Origin: JABDFW01 sp035550215 | Lineage (GTDB): Bacteria > Bacteroidota > Bacteroidia > Chitinophagales > Chitinophagaceae | Length of the DNA stretch: 64,000 nt | Assembly (NCBI GenBank): GCA_035550215.1 | Contig: DASZPM010000011.1 | Coordinates: forward strand, 62,001 to 126,000 | Direction of reading: 5' to 3' | Shown here: one piece after another, positions 9,102 through 18,516 of the stretch | How positions within the stretch are numbered: position 1 is the stretch's first letter | Layout: each line of letters opens with the position of its first letter | Position numbers and translations under genes: made by a program | The notes under the pieces: model-generated | Databases searched by the model: none | What the model saw: only the letters and a program-made list of their open reading frames with translations | What the model was told of the DNA's origin: nothing

Positions 9102-10913
9102 ATGATATTGAATAGTGTTAGAAAAAAACTCCTTTTTGCCCTGGTTACGTGCGCATCTTTTTTTTGCCTGGCATGCATTTGTACTGCCTGCAAAAAAACG
9201 TCGGCACAGCAAAATAATGGCAATGGCGGTAACGGTGGCAATGGTGGTAATGGCGGCAATACTTATCCCGTTATAACAGATTCTGTTTACAATCCTTCAG
9301 ACCCCTCACAGCCTGCCAGTATCGGCTTTTTTGGCAACGCATGGGCATCAAGAACATTTAGTACACCCGGCGATGAAACGGTAACAGTACCTGATATTCC
9401 AACTATAACTGATTCACTAACCATCAATGTTAATAAAGTACTTGTTAAGGTGCCGCCTTATATATACGGCAATAACTCAAACTTGTGGATGGGCCAGATA
9501 GTTACCCAGCCATCGCTTATGCAATACATAACTGATTTATCCCCCAATATCATCCGCGCCCCCGCAGGCAGTGTAAGCGATGTATATTTTTGGAATGGTA
9601 CCGATGCAAATCCCGCTCCTGCCGATGCGCCTGCACAGTTATTAAATTCAGCCGGAACCGCTTCAGCAGCGGGTTATTGGTATGGAGGGAATACGGCATC
9701 ATGGACGTTTTCGCTTAATAATTATTATACACTGCTGTCTCAAACAAAAAGCACGGGTATTATTACTGTTAATTATGGCTATGCACGTTATGGCACAAGC
9801 GCCAACCCGGTTGCTGCGGCTGCACATCTTGCCGCAGATTGGGTAAGATATGATAACGGCAGGACAAAATTTTGGGAGATTGGCAACGAAAGCTATGGCA
9901 GTTGGGAAGCCGGTTATTTAATAGATGCCAGCCAAAATAAGGATGGGCAGCCAGCTACCATTACCGGCGACATTTACGGTAAGCATGTAGTTGTTTTTGC
10001 TGACTCAATGCGGGCCGCAGCTAAAGAAGTTGGGGCAACTATTTATATAGGCGCTACTTTGTGCCAGCAGGCGCCGGCGTCGTGGGAAGCGCCAACTGTG
10101 CAAAACTGGAACCAGGGTGTTTTAGAAAATGCCGGCAGTGCAGCAGATTATTTTATTGTGCACGATTATTTTACTGACTACAATACCAATTCGCCTGCGG
10201 CAGACATATTAACAACTGCAACTACTGTTCCCCAGGCAGTAATGTCTTATGTAAATAACCAGTTAAGTGCTGCGGGCATTGACCACAAACCTATTGCCCT
10301 TACTGAATGGAATATACAGGCCACCGGCTCAAAACAGGCAGTATCATATATTGCCGGCGTACACGCTGCCAAAACACTCGGCGCTTTAATAAAAAACCAA
10401 TTTGGCGAGGCAAGCCGGTGGGATTTAGCCAATGGCTGGAGTAATGGTGATGACCAGGGCATGTTTAATAACGGTGACGAACCCAATGCACCTAAATGGA
10501 ACCCGAGGCCATCATTTTACTACATGTATTATTTTCAAAAGTTTTTTGGCGACAGAATGGTGTATGATACGCTTAGGGCTTTCAATACAGACCTTACCAC
10601 CTATTCATCCACCTTTTCATCAGGCCAGGCGGGAACGGTTATTATTAATTCGGGTGCGCAAAATCATACCTTGTCCATTGACTTCCAGCATTTCCCTGCC
10701 GGCAGCAAATACCACTGGTATATTTTAACCGGCGGTACGGACAACGGAAATTTTTCCGGGCAGGTGTATGTAAATGGCAAAGGGCCATCTACTTCAACGG
10801 GCGGCCCGCTGGATTATGCAACCATTAAATCATATTCGGCTAAACTTGATGGGACTATTAAAATAAAAGTGCCCTCTTACAGCGTAATATATCTTGTAGC
10901 AGATAATAAATAG
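9102..10913 (+). CDS. GH51-like (clan A) alpha-L-arabinofuranosidase-type lipoprotein
   Basis: Probable surface glycosidase of the polysaccharide locus. I chose ATG 9102 over GTG 9072 because it starts a compact lipoprotein signal (lipid Cys at 30, or 25). After the Cys comes a flexible Asn-Gly spacer (GNGGNGGNGG type, about 9218-9259). The catalytic region shows WEIGNESYG, with Glu263 as probable acid/base, and ALTEWN, with Glu402 as probable nucleophile, the spacing and motifs of clan GH-A families such as GH51 and GH39. A small beta domain follows (about 490-603). The family assignment is not certain: GH51, GH39 or a neighbouring unclassified group would fit. With GH31 upstream, a role in trimming arabinose from hemicellulose is a reasonable inference. 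Confidence 0.72.
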   Translation: MILNSVRKKLLFALVTCASFFCLACICTACKKTSAQQNNGNGGNGGNGGNGGNTYPVITDSVYNPSDPSQPASIGFFGNAWASRTFSTPGDETVTVPDIPTITDSLTINVNKVLVKVPPYIYGNNSNLWMGQIVTQPSLMQYITDLSPNIIRAPAGSVSDVYFWNGTDANPAPADAPAQLLNSAGTASAAGYWYGGNTASWTFSLNNYYTLLSQTKSTGIITVNYGYARYGTSANPVAAAAHLAADWVRYDNGRTKFWEIGNESYGSWEAGYLIDASQNKDGQPATITGDIYGKHVVVFADSMRAAAKEVGATIYIGATLCQQAPASWEAPTVQNWNQGVLENAGSAADYFIVHDYFTDYNTNSPAADILTTATTVPQAVMSYVNNQLSAAGIDHKPIALTEWNIQATGSKQAVSYIAGVHAAKTLGALIKNQFGEASRWDLANGWSNGDDQGMFNNGDEPNAPKWNPRPSFYYMYYFQKFFGDRMVYDTLRAFNTDLTTYSSTFSSGQAGTVIINSGAQNHTLSIDFQHFPAGSKYHWYILTGGTDNGNFSGQVYVNGKGPSTSTGGPLDYATIKSYSAKLDGTIKIKVPSYSVIYLVADNK

Positions 10914-10998
10914 TGCCCCGTGTAATTTTCTGGCAAATCCAATAAATTTACAGGCTGCAAAGTGCCTGCAAAAAGTGTAAGGCAACCCTTGCTTTGAT

Positions 10999-13900
10999 AT
11001 GAAAAAAATTATTACACCTTTCGTATTGCTTTTATGCTGTATGATGGTATCATGCAAGTCAAAAATTGAGCAGGGGCTACATTTCACTTTTTTACCAGTT
11101 TCCGAAACAGGTATTGATTTTAAAAATACCATCACGGAGAATGATTCCATAAACATGTTTGTAAACGAATACGCTTACATGGGCGGCGGCGTTGGCATTG
11201 GTGATTTTAATAATGATGGCCTACCCGATATTTTTTTCGCCGGCAACCAGGTTAGCTCGCAACTATACATTAACCATGGAGGCATGCATTTTGAGAACAT
11301 CACGCAAAAAGCCGGGCTTACCACAACAACATGGTGCACCGGCGTAAGTGTGGTAGACATTAACAATGATGGATGGGCAGACATATATGTGTCTGTATCC
11401 GGCAAAGCGCCCGGTACAAAAAGGGCAAACCTGCTTTTTATAAACCAGCATAACCTCACCTTTAAAGAGGAAGCTGCTGAATACGGGCTGGCAGACACTT
11501 CCTACTCCACCCAGGCGGTCTTCTTTGATTATGACAAGGACGGCAAGCTTGATATGTACCTGCTGAACCACACCCTGGATGACCCCCTGCCCAATGAACT
11601 GCGTGATAACAAAACTGACAGTAACGCTATTGCGGGGGATAAACTCTATCACAATGAAGGTGCGCCTGCGGGCATTGGCCACCCGGTGTTTAAAGATGTA
11701 TCAAAACAGGCTGGCATTATTGAAGATGGCGATGGGCTTGGCGTTGTTGTTGATGATTTTAATAACGACGGCTACCCGGATGTATATGTAGCCAATGATT
11801 ATATTCGAAATGATGTGCTTTGGCTTAACAATAAAAACGGAACGTTTACCAATTGCATTGCATCTGCTACAAAACACCAGAGCTACTCAAGCATGGGAAC
11901 TGATGCCGCTGATGTTAATAATGACTGCCTGCCCGACATAATAACGCTTGACATGCAGCCAGCAACAAATGAACGAAAAAAAATGATGTACTCATTTTTA
12001 AACGAGCAGCGTCACCAGGTGGAAATGGATAAAGGTTACCAGCCGGAATACATTCATAACATGCTGCAGCTAAATAATGGCACCAGGCAGCTAAACAACC
12101 GCGATGAACCTTTTTTCAGCGAAACAGGGGAAATGGCCGGCATTGCTGAAACTGACTGGAGTTGGAGTGTGCTTATTGCAGACCTTGACAATGACGGGTT
12201 GAAGGATGTGCATATTACAAATGGCCTTGGACGCGACCCTACCAATATGGATTTTTTGGAGTACAGGCATAACACGGTGGTACAAAGCGGCGTACCTGAA
12301 AGCGATGTAACACAGCGGCAAAAATTATTGCAGCACTTAACTTCGCTCGGCAATCTTGCTTTGCGCAATTACCTGTTCAAAAACAAGGGGGATTTAACCT
12401 TTGAAGACATTTCTGAAAATGCAGGTATTACCCAAAAATCTATCTCAAACGGCGCCGCGTATGCAGACCTTGACAATGACGGTAATCTTGATATAATAAC
12501 CAATAACATTGACGGGGCGGCCTTTATAATGCACAATGATGCGGGCCAACAGGATAAGCCGGGGCAGGTGAGCAACTACCTTACACTAAAACTAAATGGA
12601 GACAGCCTTAATAAAGACGGTATTGGAACAGTTGTTTATAGCTACAGTAATGGTCTAAGCCAAATGGTTGAGCAATACCCGGTGAAGGGCTATTTATCTT
12701 CTGTTGATAACCGGCTGCATTTGGGTTTTGGCACACACGACGCTGATTCTCTAAAAATTATATGGCCGGATGGCAAAATGCAATTAATACAGCATCCTGC
12801 ATCAAACAACATATTGCAGGTCAACTATGCAGATGCGGCAAAGGTCTATAAACCATCTGCTCCTTTAATAAATAGATTTTTTGACGATGTGACGACGGCG
12901 TTAAAAACAGATTTTCAGCATAAAGAATCATTTTTCTTCGACTACCAGTTTCAGCCCATGCTGCTGCAGAAATATTCACAGCAGGGGCCATTTATAAGTG
13001 CCGGGGATGTGAATGAGGACGGGCTGGAAGATTTTTTTATCGGCGGCGCTTTTAAACAAGCAGGAAAAGTGTTTTTACAAAATATCGCCGGGAATTTTAC
13101 CGGGAAGGATATTGTGACCGGGCCAAAATACGCGGAAGATATGCAAAGCGTTCTGTTTGATGCAGACGGCGATAAAGACCTTGACCTGCTTGTAGTTGGC
13201 GGCAGCACAGAATTTGATGACAATTCACCTTTTTACAGGCCACGCTTGTACCTCAACGATGGTAAAGGCAATTTTCATCTTGACAGTACAGCTTTCTCCC
13301 CCACAATCCTTACACCCGCAAAATGTGTGGCAGTGGCAGATATGGATGGTGACGGTGACGAAGATGTTTTTATTGGGGGGGATGTTTCATTGGGCTACTA
13401 CCCTCACCCACCCCGCAGCTATATACTGCGCAATGATAATGGGAAATTTACAGATGTAACAGAAACTGTTTGCCCCGCTCTTATGAACCCTGGTATAATA
13501 AATGCAGCCGTTTGGACGGATATAGACAATGATAAGAAGCCCGACCTTATTATTGCCGGGGACTGGATGCCCGTAAAAGTGTACAAAAACACAGGCAGTA
13601 CATTAGTTGATATTACAATTGAAAGCGGGCTGGCAGATATGCCTGGTTTTTGGAGAAGCCTTGCCATTGCCGATATAAACCACGATGGAAACCCTGACAT
13701 AGTTGCCGGTAACCTTGGGCTGAATAATCCTTTTCATATAAGTGCGCAGCAGCCAGCGGAATTAATCGCCAAAGATTTTGATAACAGTGGAATAATTGAT
13801 CCCCTCTTCTGTTATTATACCCGGGGTAATGATGGAAAATATGCTTTATCGGTAAGTGTTTCAAGAAGCGATTGGGCAAGACAAATGCCCTCTCTCAAAA

Positions 13901-14373
13901 AAAGGTTTGAAGACAACTCATCCTATGCAAAAGCAACCATGAATGAACTGGTGACGAAAGAAATGATGGATGGGGCTTTGGTACTTCACTGCACGGAAGT
14001 AAGAAGCGGCTATTTTGAAAACAACGGTAAAGGAAAATTTATTTTTTTTCATCCCTTCCCGGCCATCGCACAGGTAGCACCCGTAAATGCAATTGTAACA
14101 GCCGACGTAAATGGTGACAGTATAAGAGATATTATTCTTGCAGGCAATGAATACCAATGGAGTATCAATCCCGGTCGCCTGGATGCCTCCTACGGGTTAC
14201 TACTTACTGGTAATGGAAAAGGAGGGTTTGCAGCTATACCCCCGCGTGAAAGCGGCCTGGTTATAGATGGCGATGTAAAAGATCTAAAAATAATCAATGC
14301 CGGTGGAAAGAAAATTTTACTGTGCGCTGTTAATGATGATAAGCTAAAAGCTTTTGAGATTAAGAACAAATAA
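10999..14373 (+). CDS. FG-GAP/VCBS repeat lipoprotein with ASPIC/UnbV domain (CRTAC1-like)
   Basis: Very large (1124 residues) surface lipoprotein with Cys19 in the lipobox MVSC. It carries many calcium-binding FG-GAP/VCBS blades recognisable by DxNxDGxxD signatures (GDFNNDGLPDIF, DINNDGWADIY, DYDKDGKLDMY, DLDNDGNLDII, DADGDKDLDLL, DMDGDGDEDVF, DINHDGNPDIV), forming probably two beta-propellers. Between them, at about 530-620, is an ASPIC/UnbV region (LHLGFGTHDADSLKIIWPDG). No enzymatic residues are visible. Proteins of this kind often accompany SusCD loci in environmental Bacteroidota, where their role is unproven; binding of glycan or assembly of a surface complex is a guess. It follows the GH51-like gene by 85 bp on the same strand. 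Confidence 0.9.
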   Translation: MKKIITPFVLLLCCMMVSCKSKIEQGLHFTFLPVSETGIDFKNTITENDSINMFVNEYAYMGGGVGIGDFNNDGLPDIFFAGNQVSSQLYINHGGMHFENITQKAGLTTTTWCTGVSVVDINNDGWADIYVSVSGKAPGTKRANLLFINQHNLTFKEEAAEYGLADTSYSTQAVFFDYDKDGKLDMYLLNHTLDDPLPNELRDNKTDSNAIAGDKLYHNEGAPAGIGHPVFKDVSKQAGIIEDGDGLGVVVDDFNNDGYPDVYVANDYIRNDVLWLNNKNGTFTNCIASATKHQSYSSMGTDAADVNNDCLPDIITLDMQPATNERKKMMYSFLNEQRHQVEMDKGYQPEYIHNMLQLNNGTRQLNNRDEPFFSETGEMAGIAETDWSWSVLIADLDNDGLKDVHITNGLGRDPTNMDFLEYRHNTVVQSGVPESDVTQRQKLLQHLTSLGNLALRNYLFKNKGDLTFEDISENAGITQKSISNGAAYADLDNDGNLDIITNNIDGAAFIMHNDAGQQDKPGQVSNYLTLKLNGDSLNKDGIGTVVYSYSNGLSQMVEQYPVKGYLSSVDNRLHLGFGTHDADSLKIIWPDGKMQLIQHPASNNILQVNYADAAKVYKPSAPLINRFFDDVTTALKTDFQHKESFFFDYQFQPMLLQKYSQQGPFISAGDVNEDGLEDFFIGGAFKQAGKVFLQNIAGNFTGKDIVTGPKYAEDMQSVLFDADGDKDLDLLVVGGSTEFDDNSPFYRPRLYLNDGKGNFHLDSTAFSPTILTPAKCVAVADMDGDGDEDVFIGGDVSLGYYPHPPRSYILRNDNGKFTDVTETVCPALMNPGIINAAVWTDIDNDKKPDLIIAGDWMPVKVYKNTGSTLVDITIESGLADMPGFWRSLAIADINHDGNPDIVAGNLGLNNPFHISAQQPAELIAKDFDNSGIIDPLFCYYTRGNDGKYALSVSVSRSDWARQMPSLKKRFEDNSSYAKATMNELVTKEMMDGALVLHCTEVRSGYFENNGKGKFIFFHPFPAIAQVAPVNAIVTADVNGDSIRDIILAGNEYQWSINPGRLDASYGLLLTGNGKGGFAAIPPRESGLVIDGDVKDLKIINAGGKKILLCAVNDDKLKAFEIKNK

Positions 14374-14486
14374 ATACCTGCATTTTAACCCGGCTGCCCA
14401 AAATTGACTTTTTTCTTATAAAACACTTTTACCCTACCTTTTCAACACAGTGAAATTTTATTCTACATTTGAAAAAATTGCACGGT

Positions 14487-15266
14487 ATGAATATTCCGGT
14501 TATGGCAGAGATGGCGGCAGCCGGGGAAAACCCGGAGATATTATTTTGGGTAGGTTGTTCGGGCAGCTTTGACCAACGTGCGCAGAAAATAACCAAAGCG
14601 TTTGCCGCTATTTTAAATAAAACAGGCATTAAGTATGCCATACTTGGCAAAGAAGAAATGTGTACAGGCGACCCGGCAAGGCGTTCTGGCAATGAATTTT
14701 TATTCCAGATGATGGCATACAACAACATACAGGTGCTGAAGAATTATGGTATCAAAAAAATTGTCACAACCTGCCCGCACTGTTTTAATACATTTAAAAA
14801 TGAGTATCCGGAATTGGGTGGAAATTACGAAGTAGTGCATCATACTACCTTTCTTCAGCAAATGATTGATGAAGGAAGGATAAAGCTAAAAGAAGGCAGT
14901 AGTTTTAAAGGTAAACGTATTACCTACCACGACAGTTGTTATTTAGGCAGGGCGAACCAAATTTATGAGGCCCCCCGAAAGGTGCTGGAAATGCTTGATG
15001 CAGAACTGGTAGAAATGAAAAGATGCCGTACAAAAGGATTGTGCTGTGGGGCTGGTGGCGGCCAAATGTTTAAGGAAGATGAGCCCGGTAATAAGCGGAT
15101 AAATATAGAACGCACAGATGAGGCGCTTGGCCTGCAACCGGCAGTTATTGCCTCAGCATGCCCATTTTGCAACACCATGCTGACTGATGGAGTTAAAAAC
15201 CATGAAATGGAAGCACAGGTAAAAGTGATGGATATTGCTGAATTGATTGAAGCTGAAATGGTGTAA
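14487..15266 (+). CDS. CCG-domain Fe-S protein (HdrB/LldE/GlpC C-terminal-like)
   Basis: Cytosolic Fe-S subunit with two cysteine-rich CCG domains, as in heterodisulfide reductase HdrB and the C-terminal part of GlpC/LldE. The visible cysteine clusters are CPHCFNTF, HDSCYLGR, CCGAGGGQMF and ACPFCNTML. I prefer ATG 14487 to TTG 14469, because MNIPVMAEMAA is the better conserved start. In many Bacteroidota this gene sits directly beside a membrane protein with NarI-like helices and two 4Fe-4S clusters; here that partner is probably the gene at 60467-61789, about 45 kb away. The pair presumably passes electrons between a soluble donor and the quinone pool. The physiological substrate is unknown. 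Confidence 0.85.
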   Translation: MNIPVMAEMAAAGENPEILFWVGCSGSFDQRAQKITKAFAAILNKTGIKYAILGKEEMCTGDPARRSGNEFLFQMMAYNNIQVLKNYGIKKIVTTCPHCFNTFKNEYPELGGNYEVVHHTTFLQQMIDEGRIKLKEGSSFKGKRITYHDSCYLGRANQIYEAPRKVLEMLDAELVEMKRCRTKGLCCGAGGGQMFKEDEPGNKRINIERTDEALGLQPAVIASACPFCNTMLTDGVKNHEMEAQVKVMDIAELIEAEMV

Positions 15267-15339
15267 CTTGTCATGATTCCTGGTAGGCATGCCTTCATAT
15301 TAAACCGGCTAACACCAGTAAACTATCACCTATACTGCC

Positions 15340-15347
15340 TACCTTTG
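15340..15347 (+). promoter_or_regulatory. Bacteroidota -7 element TACCTTTG giving a near-leaderless start
   Basis: TACCTTTG matches the TAnnTTTG -7 consensus. It ends 4 bp before the ATG at 15352, so transcription would start at or next to the initiation codon. No convincing TTG -33 element is visible. The match may be chance in AT-rich DNA. Confidence 0.35.
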
Positions 15348-15351
15348 CAGT

Positions 15352-15867
15352 ATGAACTTGATTTTTGCTGAACATATTCCCGCCGATTTTCATCCATCCT
15401 CAAGAGTTTGGATATATCAAAGCAGCAGGCTTTTTACCATAAGTGAGGCGTTGCAAATTGAGCCTTTGCTGCAAAAATTTGCGCAAAGCTGGAAAAGTCA
15501 CGCAGTACCCGTAAAAGGCTACGCCAACTTATTTTTTGGCCAGTTTATCATATTGATGGCAGATGAGACGGCAACGGGTGTAAGTGGTTGCAGCACAGAT
15601 AGTTCAGTAAGGCTAATTAAACAAATAGAAGAGATATTTAAGGTAGAAATGTTTAACCGGCAGTTACTGGCAGTATGCGTAAATGAAAAAATTCAATTGA
15701 TGCCCCTGTCCCAGTTTAATTATGCCATCAATAACGGGTTTATTACTCCTAAAACTTTATACTTTAACAACCTTGTATCTACAAAAGAAGAACTGTTGAA
15801 CAACTGGATAATACCGCTCGACAAAAGCTGGCTCGCGAAAAAGATAAAACCCGCGCAGGTTGTTTAA
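15352..15867 (+). CDS. Conserved Bacteroidota protein of unknown function (171 aa)
   Basis: I recognise this as a conserved small cytosolic protein of Bacteroidota, often labelled ABC transporter ATPase in databases although it has no Walker A, Walker B or signature motif. Visible features are a compact alpha/beta composition, a central VKGYANLFFGQFIILMADE stretch and a CSTDSSVRLIKQIEE helix. There is no signal peptide and no membrane segment. The Ser/Thr-rich CSTDSS segment and the overall fold might suit a small enzyme, but I cannot assign one. The ATG is preceded almost immediately by a TACCTTTG promoter-like element. Its 3' neighbour converges on it. Confidence 0.8.
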   Translation: MNLIFAEHIPADFHPSSRVWIYQSSRLFTISEALQIEPLLQKFAQSWKSHAVPVKGYANLFFGQFIILMADETATGVSGCSTDSSVRLIKQIEEIFKVEMFNRQLLAVCVNEKIQLMPLSQFNYAINNGFITPKTLYFNNLVSTKEELLNNWIIPLDKSWLAKKIKPAQVV

Positions 15868-15976
15868 TTAAAAACGCATGCATACGTAACCTCACTCCTA
15901 TGCTTTAGACTACTCAATTAAGGTAACAATGGTTACATATTACAATTTGGGAAGTATGTTACCGGCTAAGATGATA

Positions 15977-16939
15977 CTACTCCTGGTAACGTTTAACTGT
16001 AAACGGCACAGAAAGCCCTATACCTATCTGGCTTTGTATTTGTAAAGCCGGGCTGTTATTCATAGGCCCAAATAACTTTACATCATCGTCATAAATAAGA
16101 TTAAGAGCATACGTGGTTGAAAGATATTTATTTATCTTAAAAGTAACATAATGGGTCATGTACACATCAATATTCTGTGGATTGCTGGCATAGTTACTGA
16201 ACAAATCCATCCTGCCCTTGTAGGTAACGTTCTTACCAAAACTGTGTGAATAATTGATGGAGGCAAAGCCGCCAAACTCATTAAAAAAGTGATGACCGCT
16301 GTCAACACCGTACAACCCCTGCTTGGTAAGCGTAGGGTTTGCCAGTATTGTTGCACGGTCAGTAAGCAAGGAGAAAAATATGGAAAGCTCTGGGGTTGGC
16401 TTATAATCCATACCGGCAGATAATATAACGTAACCAGGTGATAAAAAGGTAGAGGAAAATTTACGCCCACCGGCGCCATCATAAGTGTACCCATCAAAAA
16501 ATTGCGTTCTGAAATTAAACAGGCCTGAAATATATAGTTTGTTTGAGGTATCTACCCTAACGCCGTATTTGGACAAATAATCAAGCCTGTCGTCATTTTT
16601 GCGCGCGCCAATACTGGTAGTTTGCAAAAATCCAAGGTTAAAGTCAACATTATTATCCCAGGTCTGGTTTTTGTGCTGGTAATACAGGTAATAATTAATG
16701 TAGGTAGTTAAGGCGATGGAGAAATTATCGCCGCCGGCAGCCCAGTTTTTTTGGGAGCCCTCAGCCATATTTAAATTAAAAACGCCCCCTCTCTTCCACG
16801 TATATTTTACAGTGTCTACGGGTTTGGTAATTGTTCTAAAAACCTCTGTGGGCAACTGTCTTACCGGGATATCATCTTGCGAATAACATGCTAAACTGAC
16901 TGAAACGAATGATATGAAAAGCAATATTGGTTTCTTCAT
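15977..16939 (-). CDS. DUF3078 protein, exported
   Basis: Secreted or outer-membrane protein with the Bacteroidota DUF3078 signature: KRGGVFNLNMAEGSQKNWAAGG near the N-terminus, followed by alternating beta-strand segments rich in Tyr and Asn. The start at 16939 (MKKPILLFISFVSVSLACYSQ) gives a clean 20-residue signal peptide; the frame is open 90 bases further upstream but adds no sensible N-terminus. The mature protein looks like a small beta-barrel (repeated amphipathic strands such as NNVDFNLGFLQT, ALNLIYDDDVKLFG), 320 residues in all. It is divergent from miaB. The function of this family is not known. Confidence 0.88.
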   Translation of the reverse strand: MKKPILLFISFVSVSLACYSQDDIPVRQLPTEVFRTITKPVDTVKYTWKRGGVFNLNMAEGSQKNWAAGGDNFSIALTTYINYYLYYQHKNQTWDNNVDFNLGFLQTTSIGARKNDDRLDYLSKYGVRVDTSNKLYISGLFNFRTQFFDGYTYDGAGGRKFSSTFLSPGYVILSAGMDYKPTPELSIFFSLLTDRATILANPTLTKQGLYGVDSGHHFFNEFGGFASINYSHSFGKNVTYKGRMDLFSNYASNPQNIDVYMTHYVTFKINKYLSTTYALNLIYDDDVKLFGPMNNSPALQIQSQIGIGLSVPFTVKRYQE

Positions 16940-17038
16940 GTGCCTGGCTAATAAAACATTTACAGGCGCAAATATAACTTTCCATCCCTTAAAAAAATAG
17001 TTAACAATCTGCCAAACTGACACTAACATCTTTTTAGC

Positions 17039-17046
17039 TATTTTTG
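17039..17046 (+). promoter_or_regulatory. Putative -7 promoter element of miaB (TATTTTTG)
   Basis: TATTTTTG fits the Bacteroidota TAnnTTTG -7 consensus and lies 29 bp upstream of the miaB ATG, in the divergent spacer with the DUF3078 gene. A -33 TTG element at the usual distance is not obvious. Confidence 0.38.
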
Positions 17047-17074
17047 CATATTAAACTTTAAACAGCAGCTACAG

Positions 17075-18505
17075 ATGATGGATGCATTACAAATGGCGCA
17101 CAATGAAAGCAGGCAGGGAGAAGCGTACGCGCCCTTTGAATTTGATGAAAATAGGTATCATAAGAAGTTTTACATAGAAAGCTATGGTTGCCAGATGAAC
17201 TTTAGCGATAGTGAGATTGTCGCCTCTATTTTACAGGATGAAGGTTTTGGAGCCACCCGCAATTTTATGGAAGCTGACCTTGTATTGCTGAATACCTGCT
17301 CCATACGTGAAAAAGCAGAGCAAACCATTCGCAAGCGCCTTACAGAATTTAAAAAAGTAAAAGAGGCAAAACCTGGTATGCTGGTGGGCGTATTGGGTTG
17401 CATGGCTGAGCGTCTCAAGTCAAAATTGCTGGAAGAGGAAAAGTTGGTAGATATGGTGGTAGGCCCCGATGCCTACCGCACCTTACCCGGCCTTATTGAA
17501 GAAGCCGAAACAGGTCAAAAAGCGGTAAATGTATTACTGAGCAGGGATGAGACTTATGCAGATATATCACCTGTTCGCCTGGAAAGTAACGGCGTTTCTG
17601 CTTTTATTTCTATCATGCGCGGGTGCAACAACATGTGCAGTTTCTGCGTAGTGCCTTTTACCCGCGGCAGGGAGCGCAGCCGGGATGCCTATTCCATTAT
17701 CGCGGAAGCGACAGACCTGTTCCAGAGAGGTTTTAAAGAGGTAACACTGTTAGGGCAGAATGTTGACAGCTATTATTGGGTAGGGCCTTCGCCCAAAGGC
17801 GAAGAGCAGGTAATCACGTTCGCCAAATTACTGGAAATGGTGGCGCTGGTGAGCCCCGACCTCAGGGTTCGTTTCAGCACTTCTCATCCTAAGGATATTA
17901 CGGAAGAAGTGCTGCATACAATGGCTAAATACGAAAACATTTGCAAATACATTCACCTGCCGGTACAAAGTGGCAGTACCCGGGTATTACAGTTAATGAA
18001 CAGAACATATACCCGCGAGTGGTATATGGCTAAAGTTGACCAAATAAAAAATATTATACCCGGTTGCGGTATAAGCAGCGATATTATCGCAGGCTTTTGC
18101 AGCGAAACAGAAGAAGACCATGCCGACACCCTGTCAATTATGCAATACAGTGGTTACGACATGAGCTATATGTTTTTTTACAGCGAACGGCCGGGAACAC
18201 TTGCCGCAAGAAGGTATACAGACGATGTACCCACTGATACTAAAAAAAGGCGTTTGCAGGAGATTGTGGAATTGCAGGGCAAACTTTCGCTGGAAAGTAA
18301 CAAGCATGACATTGGCAAAACATATAAAGTGCTGATTGAAGGGGAAAGTAAACGCAGTGAAAACGACTGGATGGGCAGGAATACACAAAACAAAGTGATT
18401 GTGTTTGCAAAAAATAGCGCCGGCTTACAAAAAGGCGACTATGTGTGGGTTAAGGTTAATGATTGTACACAGGCAACTTTATTGGGTGAGATAATTAATA
18501 ATTAA
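17075..18505 (+). CDS. miaB: tRNA-2-methylthio-N6-dimethylallyladenosine synthase
   Basis: Radical-SAM methylthiotransferase that converts i6A37 to ms2i6A37 in tRNAs reading UNN codons. It has the three expected parts: an N-terminal UPF0004 domain (YIESYGCQMNFSDSE; further cysteines in LLNTCSIRE and VLGCMAE ligate the second cluster), the radical-SAM core with CxxxCxxC at Cys184, Cys188 and Cys191 (RGCNNMCSFC), and a C-terminal TRAM domain ending near the stop. HLPVQSGS is a further family signature. At 476 residues it has the usual length. The start could be either of two adjacent Met codons. The 12-bp gap to the following small ORF suggests co-transcription. Confidence 0.97.
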   Translation: MMDALQMAHNESRQGEAYAPFEFDENRYHKKFYIESYGCQMNFSDSEIVASILQDEGFGATRNFMEADLVLLNTCSIREKAEQTIRKRLTEFKKVKEAKPGMLVGVLGCMAERLKSKLLEEEKLVDMVVGPDAYRTLPGLIEEAETGQKAVNVLLSRDETYADISPVRLESNGVSAFISIMRGCNNMCSFCVVPFTRGRERSRDAYSIIAEATDLFQRGFKEVTLLGQNVDSYYWVGPSPKGEEQVITFAKLLEMVALVSPDLRVRFSTSHPKDITEEVLHTMAKYENICKYIHLPVQSGSTRVLQLMNRTYTREWYMAKVDQIKNIIPGCGISSDIIAGFCSETEEDHADTLSIMQYSGYDMSYMFFYSERPGTLAARRYTDDVPTDTKKRRLQEIVELQGKLSLESNKHDIGKTYKVLIEGESKRSENDWMGRNTQNKVIVFAKNSAGLQKGDYVWVKVNDCTQATLLGEIINN

Positions 18506-18516
18506 ACCCCGGAAAT

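Noticed and set aside
9210..9262. Short GGTGGCAAT-type DNA repeats as a CRISPR-like array
   Set aside because: The units are 9 bp without spacers and encode the Asn-Gly linker of a lipoprotein.
16156..16497. A 113-codon minus-strand frame
   Set aside because: It is a shadow frame inside the DUF3078 gene on the same strand.
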